The notes under the pieces are model-generated. The model had not been told where the DNA came from, did not search any database, and saw only the letters and a list, made by a program, of their open reading frames with translations. From contig OU452227.1 in the NCBI GenBank assembly GCA_911728455.2, positions 24,925,414 through 24,989,413 on the forward strand: DNA of 64,000 bases. The letters run 5' to 3'. This document shows positions 1 through 12,400 of this stretch, in pieces; the stretch's first letter is position 1, and each line of letters begins with the position of its first letter. The position numbers and the translations under genes are program-made. Source of the DNA: Marthasterias glacialis. Its lineage: Eukaryota > Echinodermata > Asteroidea > Forcipulatida > Asteriidae.

Positions 1-3000
1 CCATTCTCCTCCCACGATTCTTCGAGCTCTTTGGTAAATTTCTTCGTCGCTAAGGTCTCCATCATCTCCGAGTTGTCTTGCAATACGATTGTGTTCTCGA
101 AGGAACAGGGTGTGGAGAGAGGTGAGGCCGGGCTGTTCTGCGACCCGGCCGTCCCCAGCTAGACCGCAGAAGATGCCAGCTTCCTCGTTCACTCCGGCAC
201 ATAGGGTTAACTCTTTATTTGGAGGAAGCAAGTCCCTCCCGGTTACTCTGTCGGTCAAGTGTTTCAACAAACCAGAATCTGTGATCAGAAGATCAAAAAG
301 AAATACTGGTTTATTTGGAAAAGGCCTTTCTTCATGACATACGTGAATGGTGAGATCCGGAAGGAATGTGTTATACCAATCTCCTGATGATGATTAGAGC
401 AGGCTTAGTCAAAACGTCGAGATCATAGTTAGTCACTCCGCGGCAGTGAAGTACATCACGAGAAGTCTCCTCGATACACTAATCTAAGTAGTAGTCCAAG
501 CCGATTTTCTAGGTAGTACCTAGTTAGCCTACTTAGCGGGAAAGCTCTTTCAGAACTAAGAAGCCCCCACCACCCGAGTACCGAAAAGTACTCCACGGTA
601 TGTAGAAAAATAGCAAGACAAGTTCTGACAAGAACATTTTCACAGCAAAGTAGATATTATTACATGATATTAATACCGCGAACCAAATAAACATTGATTA
701 CCATGCAAGGCCTCAAAACCTGTATAAATGTGTTACCAGCTCTCAGTTTTCCTGCAGTCAATTCATCCGACCCATAAATAAAGGATGCATCCAGCCAAGA
801 TGTGATTGAGTTAATTTGTTGACGGACTCCTTGAAGATCTTTTTCATGATGTGCCCGGACAAACGGGAAGCATCTCTGGACGCCTCTAAAGACGGGGTCG
901 TGCTTATATATCTTAATGGCAAAACACTCGCCGTCATCTTCACACTCTCCACATTCAACTGTGTAGATAAATCATTTTTTTAAATTTCAGATATGTGAAC
1001 GCATGCTTAAAACCCGGCATCGTTTGTGACACAAGTTTGCATCATACAAGTTTATGTCACCAAATGTAAACTACTGCTTAAAGGGTCGGGGACTAGTGTT
1101 CGCCCAGAGTGCACACAAATATACACTCTTATAATGACATAGTCAAAATATTGACTGGTTTTCCTAGTTGTTGAAAACTGACTAAGAAATTAGTTAAACA
1201 TTCGAAAATTAGAATTATAACGACGGATTTAGTCATACTAACTAGAAAAGTAACTGGATTTGACTCCAATTTTAGTTCTTTAAATAATCCTGACTAGAAA
1301 AAAAAACCAGTCAGACTAACTGATTTTCAGTTGCAGCCAGCTGACCCTTAATTGTTAGTCAAATCTATCTGGTTTCTAGTCCAATCTGACTGATGCTTTT
1401 TTAAAGTGTACCTCATCATTATAGAGCCTTATAGACTCATCAGAGGGGCTAGAAATGGTCTGGCTCGTTAAAGGTCTAAATTGCTCCTTCTTCCTGACAA
1501 GCTGTTTTTATGAATGGTTGATGGTGACATACAAGCTTGCTCTGAAGCCCCGCCCCTTTACCTTCCAACCCAAACCTGAGATGTTTATTGATCTAAAATA
1601 ACCCTTACACTGTCAACAAAAATTATCATCCCGTCTAATCACAGAGTTCTGAGTAATGAATACGAATTTTTGAAAATTAATGGGCGGATCATTTAAAAAG
1701 TTGGCATGAACCTACTGTAAAGTCCTTTGGAATGCCAGGTGGCAGCAGACTTACCAGGTAAATTCCCGTTGTTTACGTAGTTCTAAACATGCGCATTTCC
1801 AAAAACACCGGATTTACTTGGTAAGTCTGCTGCCACCTGCCGTTCCAAGAGTATTAAATAATGTCGTTTGCTTCTAGGTTTATATGTCAAGTTTAGGCCT
1901 GTCTAATCAGCTATGGTTGTTTTTTGTTTTAACCTATCTAAAATATCTGATACTTTTGAATACCTTTTACCCATTTTTTCTTTAATTTAATTGCTTAGTT
2001 TTAATATAGGGAGTATTGGATTTTTTCCTATAAAATTAAGAAATGCTATTAGTGTTCATTTCAATCAATTCTTAACTTATATGTGGCAATCTATAAATGC
2101 CTGCATGCATCATGGCTGCATCATTCTCGCAATTGAAAAAGGGAACATTACCCGATGGTTACCAATGGACTTGCTTAGATCCCTTACCTTCTTGGCTATC
2201 TGCTGCTGTAAGGTCATGATCTGTTAACTGACCGAAGTGTATTCCAAGGGATGTGAAACACTTAATTTGTTTGGTATGTCGACCAAAGACTAGTCTTGAT
2301 ATAGCTCTCGGACTAGGTAGTGTTCCCAGGCCGGAGGCTGACCGTGAACGAGGTTTAGATAGTCCTGGTGGAGAACAGATAAAGCCAAGTTACAACCGTT
2401 ATTATTAGTCATTGTTTTTTCTTTTTAAGACGAACATAAGAGAAACAATATGCATTGAAACAAATCCGATGGTAAGCATGGTTCCTGGAATCGGATCAGT
2501 TTAAACTCAACGTACAAACTAAGTAGAATACAATTCGTGGATATTTACACAGTGTTTTTAAACAAAATCGTATCCACCTGGTCACCAGCATGTAGTAGTT
2601 TTGTATTTATATAAAATAAATCAATTGCCCTACTTGTTCCATTATTTAAAACCAATCAACAGTCATCCGGAGATCGATAAACATGTCGCTTTTGAAGGTT
2701 TTACTTGGAACCTAACACTATTAAAGTGTGAGTTAGAGCAACGTACCATATTCCTTGCCTAGTTGAATTAATAATTGGGTCAATTATCTAAATTACCGTC
2801 GTCGTAGGCGTTGCTAACGAGCCGTATAAACGGAGTTTCTGCCGATCCTTGCTCGGGTCTGCCCAGATTGTTACAACTGCCGTCTATTGTTCGATATTTA
2901 ATCGTAGTCGTGTCACAAGTCGTTCGCAATGCTGACTTTCCCAGAGAGGCATCTATCGCACTAATTAAGTCTTTCACATCTTGGTCTGGTATCCTGTAAA

Positions 3001-4187
3001 ATATCCGTGAAATGAGATATCGACTATCGTTGACGTTGACAAAGCCTAACATTTAGATCTAGAGACAGTGTCGGTTATGCCTAATACTTCAGTATGTTAG
3101 TTACAGATAATTGTATTGAATGAGTATTAATTTCAGAGTGCATATGATTTAAAATCACAAGGCCTTTGCAAAATGGTCGTATTCACTGCAGCCCTAATCA
3201 CTTTCTTATTCCAGTGTAGTTGTCATTTTCCGTTTGTCATTGTTGCAACCTTACCTAGCCGTCAGTGCAGAGTTCCTTCCCGTTAGTTTTTGTCTTAGTT
3301 TCCTGAGTCTCCTCAAAGCTGCTGGTGATCGTTTCACATTATTAAACTGACGCAGTAGCGACTCCGGGGTTCGTTCATGCAATTTGTGCTCTGTTATGTC
3401 AAATGGTTATTTAATTGAAAACATTTTAACCACATTTATTTTATAGCAGAGAATGTAATCGATTTCCAAGGACAACACTAATGAGCTTTTGACAAGCAAG
3501 CAGGTGGGGTCAGTACCGATTCTAAACAAAGTTTGTCGGCGAAGGCATTTGGCGTTCATTCCCCCAATAGTAACATAGTACATGTAACAATAGTAATAAA
3601 TTACGTGTAATGAAAGTATGTCTAGAGTAACAAGAGTAACAGTATACAATTGCTAACAAAAGTAACGTGCATGTAGTGCCTGTCTTATTGACCCCTTGCA
3701 CTGACGTCACACACTGATACTGTCTGCTCAGGATCTGCCATGTTATTAGTCAAATTGCTTGTAAACAGCGCGTCTAAGCGCATACGTGCACCTCACAGTA
3801 GCACGCAGGGAACCTGACTACCGAAATGGTGCAACTCAGATTTATCGTGGCTGATGACGTCAGCTGAATTGGGTCACTAGCCCTAGCCAAAAGTACTCGG
3901 CATGTTCACTCATGTTCATCTTTAGTTTCTAACTGGTGGCGTAAAATAACAATATCAGAGATTTAAGCACAAATTTGGATTGTGTGATAAATACAAGGGA
4001 AAGTTTAAAACGCACCTCCTTCAGGTTCGTAGTATGATTTGATGTTGCCATCTCTATTAAGAAGATCTTCAAGCTCTCCCAACAAATTCAGATCGTCTTC
4101 GACAGTTTCTTGTTCTTGAATTTGACCGGCAGCAATAAAAGCCAGAGAAACCAATAACGACAACCTATATGAACAGCCAAATTCCAT
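1..4187 (-). CDS. Secreted animal haem peroxidase, copy 1 (5' part; continues off the left edge)
   Basis: Coding exons, in transcript order: 4187..4016, 3390..3255, 2993..2797, 2364..2188, 958..737, 278..1 (continuing). All junctions are GT-AG and the phases join without a break. Residue 1 onward gives a hydrophobic signal peptide (LSLLVSLAFIAA), so the product should enter the secretory pathway. Family marks: distal haem motif FGQLTDHDLT (exon 4), calcium-loop motif ITSWLDASFIYGS (exon 5), and the R-x-x-E of LAGDGRVAEQ followed by LFLREHNRI (exon 6). These match the myeloperoxidase/peroxidasin superfamily, which uses hydrogen peroxide to oxidise halides or phenols. The proximal histidine and the C-terminus are outside the window. 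The start is uncertain: ATG at 4187 is in frame, but by analogy with copy 2 the sequence at 4165-4171 could be an acceptor joined to an unseen mini-exon. Sea-urchin ovoperoxidase is a plausible relative; orthology is not proven. Confidence 0.9.
1738..1846. repeat. Small inverted-repeat element
   Basis: AGGTGGCAGCAGACTTACC near the left end and GGTAAGTCTGCTGCCACCT near the right end are exact reverse complements about 65 bp apart. A half-copy occurs at about 28405-28450 in MKK4 intron 3. The core CTTACC read on the minus strand (GGTAAG) resembles a splice donor, though nothing suggests use. MITE-like. Confidence 0.75.
3687..3878. repeat. MITE, 'TTGACCC' family (one of six copies)
   Basis: The left end ATTGACCCC...TGACGTCA and right end TGACGTCAGCTGAATTGGGTCA are complementary, with 'gccatnttngnagtcaa'-like and 'aaaatggtgcaac'-like segments inside. 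Other copies: 6381-6480 (partial), 33080-33254, 38860-39048, 43492-43667, 58961-59167. Lengths of about 175-205 bp and no coding capacity mark it as a non-autonomous DNA transposon. Confidence 0.7.
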
Positions 4188-4857
4188 TTGAGTCTATCAA
4201 ATCCATCCCCTGTAATTCACTTCTTCATTATTTTTGCTACTTTTAGTAATTTACATGGTAAATTAAGTTGATTTAGAATTGTATAGAGACTTTCGGCAAA
4301 CTTTATGTACTCTGGAAAAGGCGCGTGGAAGTATCCCGGATGTTGTCGTTGGTATTAAAGTTTATCTTGGTATGTTTCCCTATTTAATAAATCCCCACAG
4401 CTCAACATTGGTAAGAAAGAAAAACATAAATTTAACTTACATCGTAGAAAGATAGTGAAGTGTTATTGTTTTTAAATAACAATGAAATAAGATCCAAAAT
4501 TAATTTTCGTCTTATAAGACAAAAAACTCTGCCTAAGAATGCGTACAAAAATGCTAAATAAATTTTTACCGTTTTCTCATAAATTAAGCAACGAAATGAG
4601 TTGACATTTTCACAGGTTGGTTTTATTACTTATCGTGATTTATGCGAAGAGTGGAAGCATTTACAGACACTTAGTGTTGACAAGGAGTGTCAAAGATCAG
4701 TATCAGTATCCACACTATGTGACCAAACATACACTTGTAATAACCAACTCAATCAGTCATTGGAGTCACGATAAAATAGTGAAAACCGCCTTGCTTTCAC
4801 TGTTTTCACACATTTGTACTCAGAGCTGCTTAAGCACAAGAAGTAACTAAGCACAAA

Positions 4858-5000
4858 ACAATTCTGCTTACAAGGATAAGGTTACCAGCCAAAATACCAT
4901 GTCGCCTGTACCATTTCTGGCTGGTATCCTGCTGATTTTTTTCTCAGCAGAAAATTGTTAAGCAGTATTTTCTGCTTTAGCAGCTTTATGAATTTGGGCC
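4858..5000. repeat. Palindromic MITE, 'AGCAGAAA' family
   Basis: Contains GGTTACCAGCCAAAATACCA and, inverted, TGGCTGGTATCC, then CAGCAGAAAATTG and CTGCTTTAGCAGC, ending TTTGGGCCC. The same modules occur at 7860-8030 (AGCAGGATACCAGCC, TTGGCTGGTAACC) and 42920-43120. No coding capacity. Confidence 0.6.
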
Positions 5001-5329
5001 CTGGTTTTGGACTCGCGAGATCAAAACCAATTGTTTTACTCATTGCTAAAAAACTATAGCATTTCAAGCAAAAACGTTTCAAGGGAAGTTTTGCACCATG
5101 ACCATCTTTATACCATGTAAGTCGTGTGAAAATCCGTGAGCATTTGTATTCTCCATGTAATAGATAAAGTGCCTTTGAAAGTGGTATTGTCTTCTCTGGG
5201 CTCAGATGCATTGACTCATTATCCCTACACATTTTGCCAAACCAAAGCAAAAAAAAAAAAAATTAATAGAAGATTGTTGGTCAACAACCGCAGCCAGTAA
5301 CAAGGATACAAAGATAAACCACACCTCAG

Positions 5330-5605
5330 CTTCGGCTTGGGTTGACTTTTCGAGAGCAGTGTACATTTTGCACGGTGATTCAACATCAAATGGAGCACGG
5401 GCTCCGGGCTCCGGGCTCCGGGCTCCGGGCTCCGGGCTCCGGGCTCCGGGCTCCGGGCTCCGGGCTCCGGGCTCCGGGCTCCGGGCTCCGGGCTCCGGGC
5501 TCCGGGCTCCGGGCTCCGGGCTCCGGGCTTCGGGCTTCGGACTCCATTTGATGTTGAATCACCGTGCAAAATATACACTGCTCGAAAAGTAAGCCTAAGC
5601 CGAAG
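5330..5605. repeat. Fold-back element whose loop is a 7-bp minisatellite
   Basis: Arms 5330-5395 and 5543-5605 are imperfect reverse complements (CGGTGATTCAACATCAAATGG against CCATTTGATGTTGAATCACCG). The loop, 5398-5530, is about 19 copies of the heptamer CTCCGGG, the last ones varied to CTTCGGG. Because 7 is not a multiple of 3 and the unit has no stop, several reading frames stay open as repeated RAPGSGL or SPEPGAR heptapeptides; these are not genes. Confidence 0.9.
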
Positions 5606-6380
5606 CCAGAGCACAGAGTATAAACTGGTTTGCTCAAAACCCAGGCATCCATTTTCATACGTTTCCACCAGTTAATTTAAGGATTTTACTTTCTAACGTT
5701 GTGTTTTGTATTTATACCAGACATATAAATGGTTACTTCGTGAGCGTTGAGTGAATGAATGTGTCCTTCCACAAGAAAAGCAAAGTCTAACATTCATGCA
5801 AGCGTATGAAAAACCATGAAAGGAAGATCTTTCTATCATCATTTTAAACATAGGAATGTACACTAGCTTACCTTAACAATCTCATCTTGCACCCTTTAAT
5901 CAATGCAGAAATGATACGGCGATAAACCACACAATCACGAATAAACCCTAACAGTTCTGAACTCACTACATTTAACTCTGAAAAAAAAAAAATCAGGCCG
6001 TTGACACCGAGTTGATATCAGTATAAAGTGGCAATGTAATGCCATCGTTGTAAATTATCGCTGGGTCTTAAAATAGGAACACCACTTCGATTTTTCTTCG
6101 ATTTTTCACCAGATGTTCTAACAATTCTAAAAACGAATAGCGACTTTGGAAATATTTTAGTAATTGTACACCCACTCCGTCAAGGCTGTTTTATGGACGG
6201 TGAAGTGTTCATAAGGTGTTTTGGAGTGTGTCATGTTGTTTTTTTTTCCATCATGTTGCTCATCTAAACGCTGATAAACTTCGACAGAGCGTATTGTGTA
6301 CCCCTGTTCTAATTAAATTGACACCAGTTAAGTCGTGAACCAGTAATACCACCCAATGTTATCACCCTATAAGAGTGTAC

Positions 6381-6480
6381 TGACCCAATTCACCTGACGT
6401 CGTCACCACAATAATCTTGCTTGCGCCGTTTTGTGCCGTTTTGGGAGTCAATGTCCCCATTTACAGTGTAGTGTTCGAAT
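6381..6480. repeat. MITE, 'TTGACCC' family, truncated copy
   Basis: Starts TGACCCAATTCACCTGACGT and runs into GCCGTTTTGGGAGTCAATG; the second terminus is not found. It matches the family described at 3687-3878. Confidence 0.6.
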
Positions 6481-7394
6481 GCTGTCTTCATGTGCAGGTT
6501 CAAGGCTCAATTTAGTTATTGTGCGACAGAGGAAGAAAAAACGCCACGTGAGTTTGTATTAAGGATAATAATAATTACGGAAAGGGATGATTCTTGCGAA
6601 ACGCTTGTCTGTCAAGCACTGACAATTAATTTTTTTTTGATTGTATAGATCTTTTTAATGGTTACATACACTGACCACTATTTCGTATGGGCGTCCTCGA
6701 GTATCTTTAATGTTAAATTAGTGTATATTTTTGCCGTGAATGCTGCCCGTACTTTTGCCACCAAGGTTGGTATAACTCGCAGCTGTGACGTTGCAAAAGG
6801 TCTAAATGCACACTGTGGCAAATAGTTCGAGTTACACATCAATGGATCTCTAAAACAAATAAAATACATATGGTACATAATTTATACTCTGCATTGTTGT
6901 TCTCTCTTGTTTCCATACATGAAGCTTTAACTATGCTTAGTGTCTAGCAAGGTATGCTTTTAACTTTTAACTTAAAGTTTTACTTACGTTTTCTATTTTG
7001 TTTTTGTGAACTGAGCTTAAATATGAGCAATAACGATTTCGATAACTGGCGCTTTACAAATATTTTTATAAAATTATTTTTTGATTCTTTAAATCATCTT
7101 TGCAAATTACAACCAAGCCAACTCATACAACTAAAACCCGGAGATTGCTGCGTGTGTTTCTGCCTTGAATCATTTCATACGCCATTTTAACTGTATGGCA
7201 AATGTAAGTTTCCTCCTTTGTTGATCTGGTTAATATTGCCATCCAAGCTTGTCACATGGTATGGATACTCTATGACCAGTTGACGTAGAGGGCATGCATA
7301 TGAGAAACAGATGACAATTGAGCTAAAGCATTCCAAATGAGCACAACCCAATTAGACTTGTTACAGTTAACGCGTGGTGAAGCTAATACTTATT

Positions 7395-7685
7395 GTTTGA
7401 AAGATACCAGCAAACAGAGAATTGTTTTCAAACTCATGCTAATTGTTCACAAATCTTTAATAATAACATTGCTATAATTTATAATTTAAATTCTACACTC
7501 CATCACGCAATCTGCTCTCCGGCGACATGTCACTCCTATCGGAACCAGTTTCAAAACGTACTTGGGGTGAAAGGTCTTTTCCTGTATCAGCTCCGAGACT
7601 CTGGAACCATCTTCCTTCTCAACTCAAATCTTGTATTAGTATAAGTAAATTTAAGTTGCTACTTAAAAGTCATCTTATGGCACAA
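7395..7685 (+). mobile_element. LINE fragment, C-terminal end of a reverse-transcriptase ORF
   Basis: In shifting plus-strand frames this reads like the end of a non-LTR retrotransposon ORF2. The best piece is GERSFPVSAPRLWNHLPSQL then KLLLKSHL, the usual 'aprlWN.LP..l.....F...LK..L' tail of CR1/L2/Rex-type elements. Upstream frames contain 'HHAICSPATCHSYRNQF'. It is truncated at the 5' end and has at least one frameshift, so it is dead. Confidence 0.65.
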
Positions 7686-7859
7686 ATCTTATGGCACATT
7701 ATCGTTATTAAACAAGGGCAATTCCTATAAACAGTCTATTTGGGAACTTTTGAATGGTCGTATCAATTAACCACGTTTATAATAATTATATAAACAAAAC
7801 ATATACTACCGTTTAAGCCCAAGATTGAAAGAAAATCATAAATATAGCGGCTTGGGCCC

Positions 7860-8030
7860 AATTTCATAGAGCTGCATGCTAAAGAATATTGTCTGCTAAG
7901 CAAAAATAAGCAGGATACCAGCCATGTTATTTTGGCTGGTAACCTTATTCAGGAAAGCATAGATTTGTTGTGCTTTGCGATACTTTTTGTGCTTAATGAA
8001 GCAAATCTATAAAACTAGACCCTGTGTTTT
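7860..8030. repeat. Palindromic MITE, 'AGCAGAAA' family, second copy
   Basis: GCAGGATACCAGCC followed by GGCTGGTAACC and flanked by CCCAATTTCATAGAGCTGC and AAGCAAATCTATAAA. Same modules as 4858-5000. Confidence 0.55.
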
Positions 8031-9432
8031 GAGCCATGTAAAGTATAATTATAAACCGTTTATATATCCTTAATCCAACACCAGTCTCTAGAAACGTTTA
8101 TTATTATAGTGCGCATATACTTTGAATTAGAATATGCTAAGATCAATGCTGGGTATTGCATTCCTGTTGGAACAACGTTTTCGCCGGTTGTTTAATCCAT
8201 CCAGCATTGTTGATCTCTGATGAGGCCAATCACCAGACTTGCTGTACTCGTAAAACGAGTTGTACCTTTTGAAAAACCAGAGGAACAAATGGTTAATACT
8301 GTATTCTGTATGTATCGTTTGGGGGAGACGAGAGCCCGAACATCTGACGTCATCACTTCAAAATGAAGGATAAACTCAGGGGACCAGACTAGAGAGACGG
8401 TGACGGATAGGCCATTTCAGCTAGCCGAACAAAACCACGGCCGATGCCGTCAATTCGGACACAGCCCTAGATTCGGCATAAGTAGCCAGAATATTAGTCT
8501 CAGCGATATCGAATGGTATGACTTTCGCATAAGGTTAGGGTCTGGAGACACAATTTGCAGATTGACGCACCAATCTCTAAGTTAGCAGACGAACAACGTT
8601 AAAAGGTGACATTTATCCTTGGGCTTCTGTGGTACAATATAATTATTAGTACAACCAGAAAAATACGTCTTGGCGGGAAGAATAGTGTCCACACCAGACA
8701 TGTTGCCTTGTGTAATAAGAAGACTCCACCATGTTTTGCTGATCGTCATACGAGTACGTGAATGGAATCGTCTCTGAGAATGGCTGAAATCTGCCTGTAT
8801 GCCTGATAAACTATTTTTACACTGCTTGATCTTTGGCAGTATTTTTTATTTTTTATTTATTTTTTATTTTAATTCTTTGGACAAAATACAATTTACAAAG
8901 CAGAGGCCGTCCAGGGAAAGGCAAAAGTAAAAACTGTCATCAAAAAAGATGTGCCCTCCCAGGCCCCGCTCATCTAAAACAAAATAAAATCAATCAATAC
9001 AACAGTTTACACAGAACGTTAACATTTACAATTTAAAGTAAACAGTGAAAACAAAAATGGCAAGTAAAAGCAAATAATAAAATGTACAAAAACCAGAAGC
9101 CGTCAAACTAACGTAGCTACCCCCACCCAAAACTAATATTGACAATAATAAACATAACCAAAGACCATAATTAAAAAATCAATCAATCAATCAATAAAAT
9201 GCACCAACGCAATTAAGCTCATCATTCCGATATATACTGTACACCTTGTATTGGCCGCTCTATTATTGTGAAAACAGGATAAATGGTCAGGTGTGTTTTT
9301 CAGTCACATTCTTTCAAAATAATATCTTAATCACAGTGACTAAAGGTGTTTTACACCACCAACCACCACCTTGCAGATTATACATTATTATCAAAAGTAT
9401 GACATTGAGTTTAGCCAAACTATTTGCATCTC

Positions 9433-12400
9433 TCACCGTTTATTTTGAGTCCGAAAGTCCTTAGGTGCCACAAAGGCAAAGGGTTGAATTTGGACAACCC
9501 CTTCCACATTATCACACATCAGTCTTGAGAAGGTAGCCTTTTCAATCTCTTTCATTTGATCTGTCAAGATTTAATCAGACATTCGTTATTGGCTGACAAT
9601 ATTTGTTTGGGACATGCATGACTTCAAATGCGAAAATCAGTTTGGAAGGTACATAAAACACATTTAGGATGCTTGACAACTGAAAATAAAGATAAATTTG
9701 TGACTTTTATTGATTTCTCTCGTTACATACTCTTTGCTTTCCATTGGTATTTGTTTATGCACTGATGTAATGTTCCTTCGGAATGGGAGTGATAAGATGG
9801 CCACCTCGGTACCTCCAGTACTTTTAAGCAATTAAATGATAGCCTAAAGTCTATATTGGTTGTATTGGTCGAGAGGAGTGGCATTGTGATGATTTAATGT
9901 TCTTTTGGATTTGGAGTGGTTAGATGACCACCTCCGTACCTACAGTAGTTTTAAAGGCGTCAATGGATTGATAGTATTCGAATCTGTATTACTTGTTGGG
10001 GAGTAATATCGTGATGCGATGTCTCGTAGTCCTCTGCGTCTTCTAGAAAAAGACTGGATAGTACCTTCGGAAAAGTACCCTTGCATATGACGTCACAGTG
10101 TCAAACAGTGCCCTCAACCAGGTCAATGAAGACATATCATTGGCTGAAAGGTGTGCATGGCATGTGTACGCACACATTTTCATTGTTGCGGTGGCGGCCA
10201 GTGCAAGCAGGGGTAAACATCATAATTAATAAATAAAAGTAAACAATCTTTATGTCACATACCTACTGTAAATTGGTCCGGATTTTTGTAGAAGAAACGG
10301 TCCCCGGATTTGAGTCGTCTGAATTGGTCTGCGAATATGCAAGCCAAGGTTGGTCCTACCAGAGTATTGGGAAGATGCTCTTCAAGGATTAAACCAGCGA
10401 AGGCATCGATGTCGCGTACACCATCAGCTCTGCGGGAGATTTAAAATACGGACTTTTGCAAGTTTGTGCACCAAAGAGGAAGTTACGTAGATATTTTTTT
10501 GGAATAGTAAACGATTTTAAAAAGGTAAGAAGGTTATTGCTTACCCGTAGACTTGTCTAAGCTTATCGATGTTACCCTCTCCAATATCACTTAAGTCGCT
10601 GTAATCGTTGATAGTGTCTGCTCCACAAAATTGCTCTTTGATCACAGCGTAGCTGGGCAAGCCGTGGTCACGCCCCCGTTGAATATTCAACGATGCAAGG
10701 TCAAAACCATCGCTGAAAAGGTCAACAGGTTGGCAAGTCACCGGTTGATTCCATTTAATTACAAAATATTAATATAAAAGGCAAAAGATGTGTTTAAAAT
10801 ACTACGAGAACCACAAGACATTATTATTTTAAACATCTTTGCCGTGTTTCTCGAATGCAACTAGATTTGTTATTTTAATTCAAGCCTCGACTTGGGTACG
10901 TTGAGTTAATTGGAAGGGCTTTTCCATAAATTTGACAATAGTCGTGTTACAACAGATCAACCAACTTACCCTTTCACATCCGGGTTTCCAAATAGGTTAT
11001 CAGTAATTGCCGACGTCAGATGTTCATCAACCAAATCCAATTGTTGAATTGTCATTCCTCTCAAGATGGAATCTACTGCACCATCAGGCATATCCGTATC
11101 AAACATATAAGACGCATTGAAGAAGGCTTCGCTCATTTGAATCACTGTCATGTTTTGGACACCGTAGTTCTTTCTGGCGCGGGTTATGGTGTCTGGTACC
11201 TCCGTGTGCCCGAAGCGGAACGCGGCCGCTGCGAATATATTAGCAATGGAAGCATCAACGGCAGGATCGTATACATAAGGAGCATCAGGACTGAGTCCAT
11301 TGGTGTTGTAGAGAGCATCACCAGTGATCTGAGGGAGGTATTCGTTGTATAATACATGCTGCCATTCAGCACCCACAATCTTACGGGCTTTTAGGAAAAT
11401 GTCAACGGCATTCTCTGATGGACAGAGTTGACGTAGTTTTTCAACAATGCGGTTGTGTTCTCGTAAGAACAGGGTGTGTAGGGAGGTAAGTCCCGGCTGC
11501 TCTGCGGCGCGATGGTCCCCTGCTAGCCCACAGTAGATGTTTTCCTCTTCGACAATTCCAGCACATGCAGTTAAGTCTTTATTAGCAGGGAGTAGGTTTC
11601 TATCGGTCACGCTGTCTGTCAGGTGCTCCATGTAACCACATTCTAAATATATATATACATGGATATATTTTTAAATTATAAATCTAATATAGATTCCATT
11701 TATTAATAAGTACTGTTTTCATTAGGTTTTACTCCTTGTTTTGTTTTTCATCGCTAGCAGCTTCAACCTTTGCATAAAAATGTGATTACTGGTTTCAGTC
11801 CATTATCAGACCGGAGTCTTACATAAGGATAAATAAATGACAGTAAAATTAAAGCATAAGAACAAAATGTTTCAAAATGTTTTTAAACTCATCCGGCTCT
11901 TTCAAACTTGTCATACACTAGATGTTGTTAAAGTAGGATAATTATCATTAAATATGTTTTTGAAGATATTTTAGAGTGTCGTTGCCGAACATTCTAGAGC
12001 ATCGAACTCAGTTCTGATGGCTGAGTTATCAGAGTGTGGGTTCGAATCCCGGTCGGGACACTTGTGTTCTTTGGCAAGACACATAACTATAATTGTTTCT
12101 CATCACCCAGGAGTAAATGGATACTTGCGAGGGTAGAGAATGTTGTGAATTATTAGCAACCTGTGTGTCCATTTGGTTGTCAGTGCTGCATACTTGAGTT
12201 TATATGGTTTCTGGAATGCTCAAAGGCGCAATGAACATGAGTTGTAATAGTGTCAGATGCTTTGATACATAGTTTAAAAGCGCCTAATAAATGCCTATTG
12301 TTATTAATAAAGAAAGTCCTGGGCCTATGGTTACCGTCACTGAGTGTATCTGCAGTCGTATCACTGGACCCATAAACAAAAGATGCATCCAACCACGTGG

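Larger units (their letters stand above)
4188..9432. other. Intergenic stretch between the two peroxidase genes
   Basis: No host gene was recognised in these 5.2 kb. It holds inverted-repeat elements (4858-5000, 5330-5605, 7860-8030), a dispersed repeat at about 5000-5240 that recurs at 43965-44225, a truncated TTGACCC-family MITE (6381-6480), a LINE fragment (7395-7685) and low-complexity AT-rich sequence (8830-9200). The start contains the undefined promoter of peroxidase copy 1 and the end contains the 3' flank of copy 2. Confidence 0.7.

Noticed and set aside
1130-1400. Stretch rich in GACTAG/ACTGG-like words, considered as a tandem repeat
   Set aside because: The words recur without constant spacing or alignable units.
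5342-5668. Overlapping open frames encoding RAPGSGL- or SPEPGAR-type repeats on both strands
   Set aside because: They arise from a 7-bp repeat without stops; all frames are open for the same reason and the flanks are transposon arms.
11020-11352. 110-codon plus-strand frame
   Set aside because: Antisense to the large catalytic exon of peroxidase copy 2.
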